Below, piece after piece: positions 16,464 to 25,872 of a DNA stretch of 64,000 nt; position 1 is the stretch's first letter, and the number at the start of each line of letters is the position of its first letter. Made by a program: the position numbers and the translations under genes. The notes under the pieces were generated by a model, which was not told the DNA's origin, ran no database searches, and saw only the letters and a list, made by a program, of their open reading frames with translations. Source of the stretch: a bacterium (GTDB lineage: Bacteria > SM23-81 > DAOVCL01); NCBI GenBank assembly GCA_029932675.1, contig JAOZPP010000007.1, forward strand, positions 1 to 64,000, written 5' to 3'.

Positions 16464-17318
16464 TTATGGGGTTCCATCCTTCATCTCACTGAGCCATCTA
16501 TTATATGATTCTAAATATGAAGGACGCTCTCTATCGACGAATTTACCTACTATAATCTTCGTTTGAAATCCAATATCGAGGTTCTTCGTATCTTCCCCAT
16601 GCTTTATCTCTGCATTATCATGATAGAATTTCATCATATCAAGACCATCTCCCAATCTGTTGATCCTGGAATAATACATTGCACAGGGGGAGATAACTTC
16701 GACCACTGAGAACCCCCTTTTATTTAGCGCCTCGACCAGAGAATTAGTGAGTCTGCGCACATGTAAAGCTGTCCATCTTGCCACATATACAGCACCCGAT
16801 GAATCAGCTATATATGGAATATTGAATGGGGGCTCCACACACCCAAAGGGTGAAGTAGTAGCGTATGCCTTAAGAGGGGTGGTGGGAGCTACCTGCCCTC
16901 CAGTCATCGCATAGATGAAGTTATTCACACATATAACCAGCATATCCATATTTCTTCTCGCAGCGTGGATAAAATGATTTCCCCCAATTGATATCAAATC
17001 CCCGTCGCCGGAGAAGACAACAACTTTTATCTCCGGATTCCCCAACTTAATCCCTGTGGCAAAGGCAATTGCCCGACCATGGGTGGTATGAAATGAATCG
17101 ATCTTCACATAGCCAGCTACCCTGCCAGTACAGCCTATACCGGAGACGATGGCTACCTTGTCTAAATCGATTTTCGCCTTGTCGAGGGCAGCAGCAAAAG
17201 CACTCACCGCTATACCGATTCCACACCCTGGACACCAGATATGAGGGATCCTATCCATACGAAGCAAATTGTCCATGGGATGTTTCACCCTGCTCTTAAC
17301 CGCCTTCAATACCGTCAT
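16464..17318 (-). CDS. korB: 2-oxoacid:ferredoxin oxidoreductase beta subunit (KorB1, motifs intact)
   Basis: 284 aa, SD AGGAG. It has all four cluster cysteines (CPGC near residue 30, GIGC, and SPC near 200), the Mg-TPP motif GDGD followed by LISIGGNHF, and NNFIYAMTGGQ. This is the catalytic TPP/[4Fe-4S] beta subunit. It is the only intact beta subunit of the six-gene set. Confidence 0.92.
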   Translation of the reverse strand: MTVLKAVKSRVKHPMDNLLRMDRIPHIWCPGCGIGIAVSAFAAALDKAKIDLDKVAIVSGIGCTGRVAGYVKIDSFHTTHGRAIAFATGIKLGNPEIKVVVFSGDGDLISIGGNHFIHAARRNMDMLVICVNNFIYAMTGGQVAPTTPLKAYATTSPFGCVEPPFNIPYIADSSGAVYVARWTALHVRRLTNSLVEALNKRGFSVVEVISPCAMYYSRINRLGDGLDMMKFYHDNAEIKHGEDTKNLDIGFQTKIIVGKFVDRERPSYLESYNRWLSEMKDGTP

Positions 17319-17334
17319 CTTTATCTTCTCCTGC

Positions 17335-18525
17335 TCACCCGTGATATTGGATAATTCCTTCTCTTACCTTCTTTTCTTGACAGACCTTTCTGATCGCCGA
17401 GAGCAAATCATCCTCGAACCCCTTCTCCTCATAAGGAACAAACACAACGTTTGCTCTCCCATGGCTACATCTCTCCACTTCAAGGACCATCTGTCCGTAA
17501 TTCATCTCTGGAACCACAAAGGCCTTTACCTTCTTGGCCAGTTCAGCTACCCGCTTATCAGGAAAGGGCCAAACCGTAACAAGCTTAAGGCTACCCACCT
17601 TTACCCCAGATCTTCTTGCCTCGCCCATTGCCTTGAGTGCCGCTCTTGAGGGAGCTCCATAAGAAATGATCACCACCTCGGCATCCTCGGTGTCGGCTTC
17701 CTGGACTTGAACGATCTCATCCACATAGCGACGTATTTTCCTCACTAAAGGGTGAACGTTATACTCCTGACATTCTTCGGTCATAATGGGATAACCGCGA
17801 TCATCATGGGTCAATCCCGTCACATGAAACCTGTACCCATCACCTATGTCTACCATAGGGGGGACGAAATCCCTATCCCTTTTAAACGGTAAATACCTAC
17901 TCTTTGCTCCCCGGTAATATCTCCGTGGTTCAACCATAATCTCCGATGGAGGGGGAATCACCACCTCCTCCTTTCGATGAGCCACTTCTCGATCCGCCAT
18001 GACCATAACGGGGACCCGGTAGCGCTCAGAGAGGTTAAACGCCTTGATGGTAAAATCAAACATCTCCTGGGGAGAACTGGGGGAAAGGGCAATTATCTCA
18101 TAGTCACCATGGGAACCCCACCTGGCTTGCATCATATCACCCTGAGCTGGACGATCTGGAGTACCAATAGATGGGCCCACTCTTTGCACATCGACTATTA
18201 CGCAGGGGGTCTCCAACATTACGGCCAAGCCAAGATGCTCCATCATCAAGGAAAACCCTGGGCCTGAGGTTATAGTCATAGACCTCTTACCAGTCCAAGA
18301 GGCACCCAAAACGGCGGCAAGGGCTGAGATCTCATCTTCCATCTGGATGAATGTAGCCCCCACATCTTTAGCCCTTTCCAAGAACCACTCCCAGGCCTCA
18401 ATCGCGGGGACGATGGGGTAAGCGGCCAGAAAACGACACCCAGCCGCCAAGGCACCCTCGACACAGGCCTGATTTCCATTGAGGCTATGAACCCCAGTAA
18501 GAACTCCCTTTGGATCAGCTCTCAT
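17335..18525 (-). CDS. korA: 2-oxoacid:ferredoxin oxidoreductase alpha subunit (KorA1, altered active-site motif)
   Basis: 396 aa from the ATG at 18525 (MRADPKGVLTG), chosen because it aligns with KorA2 MRANPKDVNTG and has AGAAGG upstream; an ATG at 18537 overlaps the sucD stop. The fold-level motifs are kept (IQMEDE, ITSGPGFSLM, CSHGRANV). The substrate-site motif YPITPST is YPIVPAI and GPSTG-x-PT is GPSIGTPD. It may be a partner subunit with changed or lost substrate binding. Confidence 0.88.
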   Translation of the reverse strand: MRADPKGVLTGVHSLNGNQACVEGALAAGCRFLAAYPIVPAIEAWEWFLERAKDVGATFIQMEDEISALAAVLGASWTGKRSMTITSGPGFSLMMEHLGLAVMLETPCVIVDVQRVGPSIGTPDRPAQGDMMQARWGSHGDYEIIALSPSSPQEMFDFTIKAFNLSERYRVPVMVMADREVAHRKEEVVIPPPSEIMVEPRRYYRGAKSRYLPFKRDRDFVPPMVDIGDGYRFHVTGLTHDDRGYPIMTEECQEYNVHPLVRKIRRYVDEIVQVQEADTEDAEVVIISYGAPSRAALKAMGEARRSGVKVGSLKLVTVWPFPDKRVAELAKKVKAFVVPEMNYGQMVLEVERCSHGRANVVFVPYEEKGFEDDLLSAIRKVCQEKKVREGIIQYHG

Positions 18526-18533
18526 CAACCTTC

Positions 18534-19403
18534 TCATTTTAACGAAGCCTTCATCAAAATTCCCACCTCCGCAGGTTCCTTGGCCACCCTTATACCCACG
18601 CTTTCAAATGCCTCCATCTTCCCCTTTGCAGTTCCCGCCCCACCGGAGATAATTGCCCCAGCATGCCCCATCCTCTTACCTGGAGGGGCGGTGAGACCGG
18701 CGATGAAGGCCACTACAGGCTTGTGGCAATGCTCCTGGTAATACCTCGCTGCCTCCTCCTCATCCTGTCCACCTATCTCCCCGACGAGGACTACCCCCTT
18801 CGTCTGCTCATCCTCTTCGAAAAGTTCCAGGCAGTCAATGAACTTGAGCCCGATGATGGGGTCACCGCCAACTCCGATGCAGGTGGATATCCCCAACCCA
18901 GCATCGACGATATGGGTGGCTATCTCGTAGGTCAAGGTGCCACTCCGGGAGATTACGCCGATCTGCCCTGGCTTAAATATGTGGCCGGGCAATATGCCCA
19001 CCTCACATTTGCCAGGAGATATCACCCCAGGGCAATTGGGGCCAATGAGTTTAACCCCCCTATCGGATAGAAACCTTACCACCTTCACCATATCCAGGGT
19101 AGGGATCCCTTCAGCTATACAGACGATCAGTTCTACACCTGCATCCCCTGCCTCATAGAGGGCATCAACCGCGAATTTATAGGGGACAAATATAACAGAG
19201 GTATTGGCGCCAGTCTTCTCTACTGCCTCTCTCACCGTGTTGAAAACGGGGATCCCCTCCACCACCTCCCCACCCTTTCCAGGGGTAACACCAGCGACCA
19301 CTTTTGTCCCATACTCTCGCATTCTTTTCGTATGGAACGAACCATCCCTTCCGGTTATTCCCTGGACAACCAGCCTCGTGTTTTCGTCAACTAAAATACT
19401 CAT
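18534..19403 (-). CDS. sucD: Succinyl-CoA synthetase alpha subunit
   Basis: 289 aa. CoA-binding Rossmann start ([13 protein letters not shown]), the phosphohistidine region [10 protein letters not shown], and [11 protein letters not shown]. It catalyses succinyl-CoA + NDP/ADP + Pi to succinate + NTP/ATP + CoA with SucC. SD GAGGAG. A strong promoter-like sequence lies in the 163-nt gap to sucC, so sucD-kor-hdr may have its own transcript. Confidence 0.95.
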   Translation of the reverse strand: MSILVDENTRLVVQGITGRDGSFHTKRMREYGTKVVAGVTPGKGGEVVEGIPVFNTVREAVEKTGANTSVIFVPYKFAVDALYEAGDAGVELIVCIAEGIPTLDMVKVVRFLSDRGVKLIGPNCPGVISPGKCEVGILPGHIFKPGQIGVISRSGTLTYEIATHIVDAGLGISTCIGVGGDPIIGLKFIDCLELFEEDEQTKGVVLVGEIGGQDEEEAARYYQEHCHKPVVAFIAGLTAPPGKRMGHAGAIISGGAGTAKGKMEAFESVGIRVAKEPAEVGILMKASLK

Positions 19404-19467
19404 AAAAGAAAACTCCTCATCTCCAAATACTCAACGATATAGGCTTGGTAGTGAACAAAGTAACCGA

Positions 19468-19496
19468 ATTAAAAGGGATAAAAGATCCCTTGTCAA
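19468..19496 (-). promoter_or_regulatory. Internal promoter with palindromic operator before sucD
   Basis: On the minus strand: TTGACA (19496-19491), 17-nt spacer, TTTAAT (19473-19468). The spacer is itself a palindrome, AAGGGAT-cttttA-TCCCTT type (19473-19491), exactly between -35 and -10, as expected of a repressor or attenuator site. Since it ends in TTTT it could alternatively act as a weak terminator for sucC. Confidence 0.6.
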
Positions 19497-19566
19497 GGGC
19501 TTTTTTCGCCCTCACCAAGAAAAACTTAAGAATCAGCGCTCACCTCTTAACTGGCCCAGGCATCCG

Positions 19567-20721
19567 TCATTCGGATATGGAATTTTGTCGCCCCCTTGCC
19601 AGTTCTATCGCCTTCCTCGCTCCCTCCGCCATAGAGGAGACGGGGATAAGGGGAGTGGACTTTAGAATATCCCTTGCCCTCTCCTCATTGGTCCCGGTTA
19701 GCCTGACCACAATGGGGATATTCAGGGGGAATTTCTCCATCGCCTCCACTATACCATTGGCCACATCATCGCATCTGGTGATGCCACCGAAGATGTTGAA
19801 AAATACCGCCCTCACATTCTTGTCTCGGAGAAGGATCTCCATCGCATTGGTCACTTTTTCCGGTGACGAACTCCCCCCGATGTCCAAAAAGTTCGCTGGT
19901 TCCCCTCCATATCTCTTTATTAGGTCCATGGTGGCCATAGCCAAGCCCGCCCCATTTACCACACAACCAATGTTTCCCTGAAGTTTAATGTAAGAGAGGC
20001 CCTTTGCCTTGGCCTCTATCTCTTGCTCCTCCTCGGGGGTTACCTCCCGCATCGCCTCAATCTCCCTTTGCCGGTAGAGACCATTATCATCTATGTTTAT
20101 CTTTGCATCTATGGCCCAGACCTCGCCATTGGGGGTGACGACCAGGGGGTTTATCTCCGCCAAGGAGGCATCAGATTCCATAAACGCTTGATAGAGCCTG
20201 GTGAGCACAGAGGATGCCTCTCTCACTGGCTGGTACTCTTCATAGAGCTTGAAGCACATACCCCTCGCCTGGTGGGGGAGGAGTCCAGTTAGTGGGTCCA
20301 CAGCAAATTTGTGTATCTTCTCTGGGGTTTCCCTAGCCACCTCCTCAATGTCTACCCCCCCAGCAGGGGAGACCATAACCACGGGCCTTTTGCTACTCCG
20401 ATCCACGACTATACCCATATAGGCCTCTGATTTGATATCTACAGCCTGAGTTACCAGCACCTTATTAACTACCTCCCCCTTTATCTCCATTCCCAGGATC
20501 TCCGTTGCATGCTCCTCTGCCTCCTCAGGGGTAGTGGCCAGCTTAACCCCCCCAGCCTTTCCCCTTCCCCCAACGAGTACCTGTGCCTTTACAGCTACCG
20601 GACCACCGATCTCCTCAGCGATCCTTCTTGCCCCTTTTGGATCTAAGGCTACCTTACCTTGGGGAACGGGGATACCGTATTTCCTAAATATTTCCTTTGC
20701 CTGATATTCGTGGATTTTCAT
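19567..20721 (-). CDS. sucC: Succinyl-CoA synthetase beta subunit
   Basis: 384 aa. N-terminal ATP-grasp (MKIHEYQAKEIFRKYGIPVP, VKAQVLVGGRGKAGGVK) and C-terminal domain with NIGCVVNGAGLAMATMD and NIFGGITRCDDVA. Normal length for the family. Works with SucD; linked here to the ferredoxin-dependent 2-oxoacid oxidoreductase and fumarate reductase as a partial oxidative or reductive TCA branch. Confidence 0.96.
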   Translation of the reverse strand: MKIHEYQAKEIFRKYGIPVPQGKVALDPKGARRIAEEIGGPVAVKAQVLVGGRGKAGGVKLATTPEEAEEHATEILGMEIKGEVVNKVLVTQAVDIKSEAYMGIVVDRSSKRPVVMVSPAGGVDIEEVARETPEKIHKFAVDPLTGLLPHQARGMCFKLYEEYQPVREASSVLTRLYQAFMESDASLAEINPLVVTPNGEVWAIDAKINIDDNGLYRQREIEAMREVTPEEEQEIEAKAKGLSYIKLQGNIGCVVNGAGLAMATMDLIKRYGGEPANFLDIGGSSSPEKVTNAMEILLRDKNVRAVFFNIFGGITRCDDVANGIVEAMEKFPLNIPIVVRLTGTNEERARDILKSTPLIPVSSMAEGARKAIELARGRQNSISE

Positions 20722-20793
20722 GATCTACCCAGGGAAGATATAAGCCCCTGCTCTCCCTCCTAATAATGAGATTTTTTGCCCGAATACTCCTCT

Positions 20794-20821
20794 CACCTAC
20801 CCCTACCGGTAGGGGCAGGTG
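20794..20821. repeat. 28-bp palindrome between sucC and VOC gene
   Basis: Arms CACCTACCCCTACC and GGTAGGGGCAGGTG; one wobble position, no loop. No T-run on either side, so an RNA processing or pausing hairpin rather than a classical terminator. Confidence 0.6.
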
Positions 20822-20829
20822 ATACTAAC

Positions 20830-21180
20830 TCATTTGCCCTGAAAGAGACCAACTATATTGCCATCTGGATCCTTGAGGTGGGCGAACCAACCGACATTGG
20901 GGATCTCCGTCTTGGGCACGGCAACTGAACCCCCCAGTTCCCTTGCCCGCTGGAGGTAAGGCTCGATCTCCCCTACCTCTATGTAGACAGAGGGAGATTC
21001 CCCTGGATGAACTTCATCTACCTTCATAATCCCCCCACCTGGCCCCTCTGGTGGATCAAAGGTGAGGTAATCCCCTCCCAAAGGTTGGAACTTCCACCCA
21101 AAAAGGCCGGAGAAGAACCCTTTAGTCCGTTCCAGATCGGTTGAGGACCATTCGATATGACAGAATGCATGTCTTGTCAT
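20830..21180 (-). CDS. VOC (glyoxalase/bleomycin-resistance-type) family protein
   Basis: 116 aa from the ATG at 21180 with SD AAAGGAG. The pattern CHIEWSSTDLERTKGFFSGLFGW, then GGIM, then WFAHLKDPDGNIVGLFQ is a single VOC repeat fold. Metal ligands plausible at His6 and Glu near the ends. The reaction is unknown. It resembles predicted VOC enzymes of unknown function more than methylmalonyl-CoA epimerase. It lies between fumarate reductase and succinyl-CoA synthetase. Confidence 0.85.
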   Translation of the reverse strand: MTRHAFCHIEWSSTDLERTKGFFSGLFGWKFQPLGGDYLTFDPPEGPGGGIMKVDEVHPGESPSVYIEVGEIEPYLQRARELGGSVAVPKTEIPNVGWFAHLKDPDGNIVGLFQGK

Positions 21181-21202
21181 CTTTCTATCTCCTTTCCCTG
21201 GT

Positions 21203-22858
21203 TCAGAATATATCAATCATCCTGGCCAGGACTGCTTTCCCCCTATAGTCGGGAAGAAGCATAGGTGACCGTCTATCAGTTCTGATACCGGCCTCCTTAA
21301 GCTCCTTCACATATCTCTCCACATGGTTCAACCCAAGCTTGCCCACCCTCACCCCCTTCTTCACATACTGCGCTGCAAAGATCCCTGCCCTTCTCCCAAA
21401 GACCATACAGTCAAGGGTGGAGTTGCCCATCAACCTGTTCTTTCCGTGCACCCCCCCGGAGACCTCCCCTGCCACAAAGAGTCCCTCTACGTTCGTTCTG
21501 GCCTGGGGATCGATCTCCACCCCACCGTTCTGATAATGGAGGGTGGGAAAGACCAGGACGGGATCCTTTATCATATCAATCCCAAACCTCTTAAACATCC
21601 TCACCATACCGGGGAAGGACCTCTCTAAGTATCCCTCCCCATTGATCAGGTCGATCCGAGGGGTATCAAGCCATACGCCCTTCATCCCGGTAGGGGTAGT
21701 AATCCCATTGTTCCGCACATAGCATTCCCGGATAAGTGCCGACGCCTCAACATCCCGCGGCTCCAGGGGGAATACAAAGGCTTCCCCCCTCTTGTTCACC
21801 GGCTGGGCACCTGAGCTGCGCAGCTTTTCGGTGAGCAGAAGTCCCACTATCTGCTGCGGGAAGGCGGCACCCGTAGGGTGGTATTGCACGGTATCGGTAT
21901 CCCTTAGTTTCGCCCCCGCCCGATAGGCCATAACCACACCGTCACAGGTGGCTCCATAATGGTTCGTCGTGGCAAAGCCCCTTATATGTAACCTCCCAAA
22001 CCCTCCGGTGGCCAAGATGGTAGCCTTTGCCTTCACCACTTTGTATTCCTCCGTCTCCATATTCCACAATATCGCCCCTACCACCTTACCCCCCTCATCG
22101 GTGAGCAGCTCAATGGCTGGATAAAACTCCAGGACCGGAATCTCCCTGCTTCTGAATTCGTCCCTGATCACCCGCAGCTCCTCAAGCCCAGTATAATCCC
22201 GACAGGCGTGCATCCTCTTTCTACAAGTCCCACCACCCCATTTCTCCTCAAAATACCCATCCTCATTTTTATCGAACATAGCTCCCAACCCCTCAAGCCA
22301 TTTGATGATAAATGGGGCATCCTCGACAAGTGCCCGCAGTACATCCCTTTTGTTGGTGAAATGTCCCCCTCCATAGGCATCGATGAAGTGAATGGCTGGG
22401 CTGTCGTTGGGCCTATCTGCCGCCTGGGTTCCCCCCTCAGCCATCATAGAGTTGGAGTCGCCATGCCGCAATTTGTTGGTAAGGAGGATCTTTCCCTTGG
22501 GTATTCCGGAATCATTTGCCCAGAGAGCAGCAGTAGTACCAGCCAGACCACCGCCGATGATCAGGATATCCGTCTCATAATCGACCTTCCCTAAATCGAT
22601 CTCCCCCGGTTGTATCAGAGGATATGCCTCCAGCAGATCAACGACCTCGTTTGGCGCTATATCCCCCTTGTTCTGTCCTATCCTTATCTTCCTCTTACCC
22701 CCGGGGGCGTAATCGGGATGTAGTTTAAGGACCTCCTCCCGCTCCTCCTTGGTCATCGCCCGCGGCTGCTCCATCCTCTTAGGCCTAGTGCGATTGACCA
22801 CTTCGATGGACTCCCGCATATATTCTGGATAGCCGCCAATGAATCTTAATTCGGGCAT
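21203..22858 (-). CDS. frdA: Fumarate reductase / succinate dehydrogenase-like flavoprotein subunit
   Basis: 551 aa from the ATG at 22858 (SD GGAGGG). After an ~80-residue N-terminal extension, the FAD site IIGGGLAGTTAA appears, then YHPTG, and near the end GGVHGKNRLMGNS, the family signature. The usual covalent-FAD His (SHT-x-x-x-QGG) is replaced: SNSMMAEGG. FAD is therefore probably non-covalent, as in soluble thiol:fumarate reductases and related enzymes. No membrane anchor gene is present, so it is likely cytoplasmic and may take electrons from the neighbouring hydrogenase/Hdr system. Direction (fumarate reduction or succinate oxidation) cannot be told from sequence. Confidence 0.88.
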   Translation of the reverse strand: MPELRFIGGYPEYMRESIEVVNRTRPKRMEQPRAMTKEEREEVLKLHPDYAPGGKRKIRIGQNKGDIAPNEVVDLLEAYPLIQPGEIDLGKVDYETDILIIGGGLAGTTAALWANDSGIPKGKILLTNKLRHGDSNSMMAEGGTQAADRPNDSPAIHFIDAYGGGHFTNKRDVLRALVEDAPFIIKWLEGLGAMFDKNEDGYFEEKWGGGTCRKRMHACRDYTGLEELRVIRDEFRSREIPVLEFYPAIELLTDEGGKVVGAILWNMETEEYKVVKAKATILATGGFGRLHIRGFATTNHYGATCDGVVMAYRAGAKLRDTDTVQYHPTGAAFPQQIVGLLLTEKLRSSGAQPVNKRGEAFVFPLEPRDVEASALIRECYVRNNGITTPTGMKGVWLDTPRIDLINGEGYLERSFPGMVRMFKRFGIDMIKDPVLVFPTLHYQNGGVEIDPQARTNVEGLFVAGEVSGGVHGKNRLMGNSTLDCMVFGRRAGIFAAQYVKKGVRVGKLGLNHVERYVKELKEAGIRTDRRSPMLLPDYRGKAVLARMIDIF

Positions 22859-22902
22859 CGCTCCCTCCAATCAAAAATGCAGATAAAGACTACCTTACCA
22901 CC

Positions 22903-23661
22903 TCAGTCCGGTTCCCTCTCCCTCTCCGCATAGATCCTCTCCAGTTCCTCATCCGTGGCTTTCAAAAGCCTATCCATCTCCTCCTTGAATCTGCCTTCCT
23001 CTATTTCCTTCACCCTCTGTTCAGCGTTCTTCTCCAATGGGTTGAGGTATTTCCCGTACATCCTCCTCCCCAGTTGAGCGACGTGATAGTGAACGATCTC
23101 CGCAGGGCATCTTATGGCACAGAGCCCACACTGGATGCAATCGAAGGAGCCGTCTGCAACGGCCCTAAAGTCGCCTCTCAAGGCGGCCTGAATATAATCC
23201 ATCACCTCTAAATCTTGCGGACAGGCCTTCGTGCAGGTGTTACAGCTCACACATCTGGCGATCTCCGGGAAGTACTTCAGGAATACCGAGGGCTCAGGCT
23301 TCTCCCGGCCAAGGTCGTAGCTTGGCTTCTCTGCGGGGGAAAAGGGGATCTGCACGAGGAACATCCCATCTTCCACCCTTGTCTGGCAGGCCATCGCGGT
23401 CTGAAGCCTATACTCCCCCTTCTTCCTATAGACCGTGGAACAGGCACCGCAGAAGCCCGCTCTGCAGCCACACCCGCGAACGAACCTATACCCAGCGTAT
23501 TCCATAGCCTGCATAATGGTGAGGGCAGCAGGAACCTTATATGCCTTACCCATTATATAGATTTCAACCCAATGTTCTATATCTTTTTCTTCTATACCAG
23601 TTGTTACCGACCTGCTTGCCTTTTTTATCTCGTCGATTACGTTTATCTTCCTCTCGGCCAT
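22903..23661 (-). CDS. frdB: Fumarate reductase / succinate dehydrogenase-like iron-sulfur subunit
   Basis: 252 aa. A plant-type [2Fe-2S] domain (CGCRAGFCGAC near residue 65, then a distant Cys) and a C-terminal pair of [4Fe-4S]-type motifs (CVSCNTCTKACP; CIQCGLCAIRCP). The tail is long, charged and helical. It lacks the C-terminal CCG domain found in TfrB of methanogens. It is directly upstream of frdA. Confidence 0.88.
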   Translation of the reverse strand: MAERKINVIDEIKKASRSVTTGIEEKDIEHWVEIYIMGKAYKVPAALTIMQAMEYAGYRFVRGCGCRAGFCGACSTVYRKKGEYRLQTAMACQTRVEDGMFLVQIPFSPAEKPSYDLGREKPEPSVFLKYFPEIARCVSCNTCTKACPQDLEVMDYIQAALRGDFRAVADGSFDCIQCGLCAIRCPAEIVHYHVAQLGRRMYGKYLNPLEKNAEQRVKEIEEGRFKEEMDRLLKATDEELERIYAEREREPD

Positions 23662-23772
23662 AGTCGCTCCTTACTTTCGAAATCAGGGGAGGAGACCGGA
23701 GGTGGCCCTACCGGCCTCCTCCCTTAAGTTTATGGGCCAAAAGCAAGCGCTTCGCTGGGCCTTTTTAGGAAC

Positions 23773-24237
23773 TTATCCCCCTCCATCGAACAGGCTCGAC
23801 TTTGAGATTATCTCCTCAGCCAATTGGGGGATTTTGGCCTTTAGCTGAGGACTACATCCCTCGTGGAAAGTGGTTGTATCTGCAACCTCTATGGCGTATA
23901 TCTCGATCTCCTCTGGGATCGGGCAACCCAATCTTCTCCCCAGCTCTATAGCCGCCTTCAGACCTACCCCATGGCTGAACGAGGGGGGTGGCCCATTGCC
24001 CAGATCCTCTAAACTCAACCTGTGGAGCTGCCCGGGGCAGGCCTTCTCTGTCCTCACGGAGTCAATGATCACCACCCTCTCATACCCGGCGATCTCCTCT
24101 ACAAGCCTTATCCCCCCCACACTGGCTTCAGTCATCTCCACGCTGGGAAACCGCCTCTTCACCTCTCTGGCCACCAGAATGCCTACCCCATCGTCTGTAA
24201 GGAGGGGATTGCCAACCCCTACGAGGAGCGTCCTCAT
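23773..24237 (-). CDS. [NiFe]-hydrogenase maturation endopeptidase (HyaD/HycI type)
   Basis: 154 aa. GVGNPLLTDDGVGILVAR at the start is the family signature; the Asp and Glu of the nickel-sensing site are visible. It removes the C-terminal tail of the hydrogenase large subunit after nickel insertion. Its ATG overlaps the mvhA stop (ATGA), so it is dedicated to that subunit. Confidence 0.93.
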   Translation of the reverse strand: MRTLLVGVGNPLLTDDGVGILVAREVKRRFPSVEMTEASVGGIRLVEEIAGYERVVIIDSVRTEKACPGQLHRLSLEDLGNGPPPSFSHGVGLKAAIELGRRLGCPIPEEIEIYAIEVADTTTFHEGCSPQLKAKIPQLAEEIISKSSLFDGGG

Positions 24238-25694
24238 AACCTGCGTAAGGTCCTCTCAATCTTCCCTTCCGGGTTCCTGATGTTCACCTCCAAGGGCATA
24301 TCTCCCGGCAGTGAATGGGTAGCGCAAGCCAGACAGGGATCGTAGGCCCTAAAGGCCATCTCTACCATATTGAGCAGTCCGTCTGATACCTTCCCCCCCT
24401 TTATCAGCCCCTTAGCTGCTTTCTCGATTGACATACAGATCGCCGCGGAGTTGTTCACCGTGGCCACGATCAAGTTCACCTCAGTGAGGATGCCCCGTTC
24501 ATCGGTCTTGTAGTGATGATATAATGTCCCCCGGGGGGCTTCCACCACACCAATCCCCTCCTTGGGGGTGGCGGTAGGGACATTCCTCACCTGGGGGTCG
24601 AGGATCTCCTCATCCTGGGCCAACTCCAAGAGCCTCTCTGCCGCATAGAGAAGCTCCACCAGCCTCGCCCAGTGATAGGCCAGGGTATTATGAGCTGGCT
24701 TCCCCCCCAAAGTATCATATAGTTTCTCATACTCCTCCTGCGCAAGAGGGGTAGCCATCCCCTCAGAGGCATTTAGCCTAGCCAAGGGGGCAACCCGGTA
24801 GACACCGCTATCCTTTCCGTCCACAAAACCTTTCCAACCCACATCCTTGAGGTAGGGGAATTTTATGTAGCTCCAGGGCTCCACATGCTCAGCAATATAT
24901 TTGAGGTATTCCCGCGGTTTGAACTTAACGAACTCGTGGCCGGCGGGATCGACTACCCGGATGTCACCATCGTAGAAGTTGACCTTGTTATTCTCATCCA
25001 CCAACCCCATATAGTAAGTTTGGTGCTTATAGATATCCCCCACCACCACATCTACATACTCCTTGTTCTTCAGGACGATATCCTCAAAGGCCTTCAAGGC
25101 AAATCGGGCAAACTCCACAGCATCTTTCCCTGTCTGGATGTACTCCTCCCTGTCCTCCTTGCTTACGCCCTTGGAGACCCCTCCGGGGAGGTTACACACC
25201 GGATGGATAACCCGTCCCCCTTGCTTGGTGATGATCTCACGGAGCCTTTTCCTAATCTCGATCACCTTCTTGCCAGCATCGAGGCCGACCTTCTGGATCA
25301 CTCCTAAGATGTTCCTCTCCGCTGCTGGCGCCTGGGGGCCGACGATGAAATCCGGCCCTCCTAAGAAGAAGAAGTGCAGGGTATGGTCTTCCGCCATAAA
25401 GGCTGAGTTCACTAGCTCCCTGATCTTCTTGGCCGCTGGTGGTGGGTCGACACCGAAGAGGTCATCGAGTGTCTTTCCCGAGGCCATGTGATGGGTAGTG
25501 GGACAGACACCGCATATCTTAGGAGTGAGCCTGGGCATCTCCTCAGCCATCCTCCCCTCACAGAACTTCTCAAACCCCCTTAGCTCAGGAACCTGGAAGA
25601 ATGCCTTATCCACATCCCCTTTTTCATCGAGGAATATCTCTATCTTCCCATGCCCCTCCAACCTGGTTATGGGGTCAATTGTGATCCTTTTCAT
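24234..25694 (-). CDS. mvhA: F420-non-reducing-type [NiFe] hydrogenase large subunit
   Basis: 486 aa. Group 3 large subunit with the two nickel-binding pairs: ICGVCPTTHH near residue 60 and DPCLACATH near the C-terminus, followed by a ~25-residue tail to be cleaved by the adjacent protease. H2 is split here and electrons pass through MvhG to MvhD and HdrA. SD GAGAGG. Confidence 0.94.
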   Translation of the reverse strand: MKRITIDPITRLEGHGKIEIFLDEKGDVDKAFFQVPELRGFEKFCEGRMAEEMPRLTPKICGVCPTTHHMASGKTLDDLFGVDPPPAAKKIRELVNSAFMAEDHTLHFFFLGGPDFIVGPQAPAAERNILGVIQKVGLDAGKKVIEIRKRLREIITKQGGRVIHPVCNLPGGVSKGVSKEDREEYIQTGKDAVEFARFALKAFEDIVLKNKEYVDVVVGDIYKHQTYYMGLVDENNKVNFYDGDIRVVDPAGHEFVKFKPREYLKYIAEHVEPWSYIKFPYLKDVGWKGFVDGKDSGVYRVAPLARLNASEGMATPLAQEEYEKLYDTLGGKPAHNTLAYHWARLVELLYAAERLLELAQDEEILDPQVRNVPTATPKEGIGVVEAPRGTLYHHYKTDERGILTEVNLIVATVNNSAAICMSIEKAAKGLIKGGKVSDGLLNMVEMAFRAYDPCLACATHSLPGDMPLEVNIRNPEGKIERTLRRL

Positions 25695-25872
25695 CTTTCA
25701 CCTCTCATTGATAGTAGTAAGTAACAGGCGACAGGTGTTGGGGCCAATTGAGGGTTCTCCTCCACCCCCTTTATTAGCTTCAATACCGATCGCTGCTAAA
25801 CCTCCCCTTTCGAAGCAGAACCCATAGCCCTGCCACCTCACCTTGAGACGTGGTCCCATAGCTTGTCACCCG
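25695..25872. repeat. 178-nt spacer with terminal inverted repeats
   Basis: An otherwise tight operon is interrupted. The two ends of the spacer are imperfect inverted copies: AAGTAACAGGCGACAGG near 25724 and CTTGTCACCCGTTACTT near 25864. No ORF is seen inside. It looks like a small repeat element inserted between hydrogenase genes. Confidence 0.45.
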
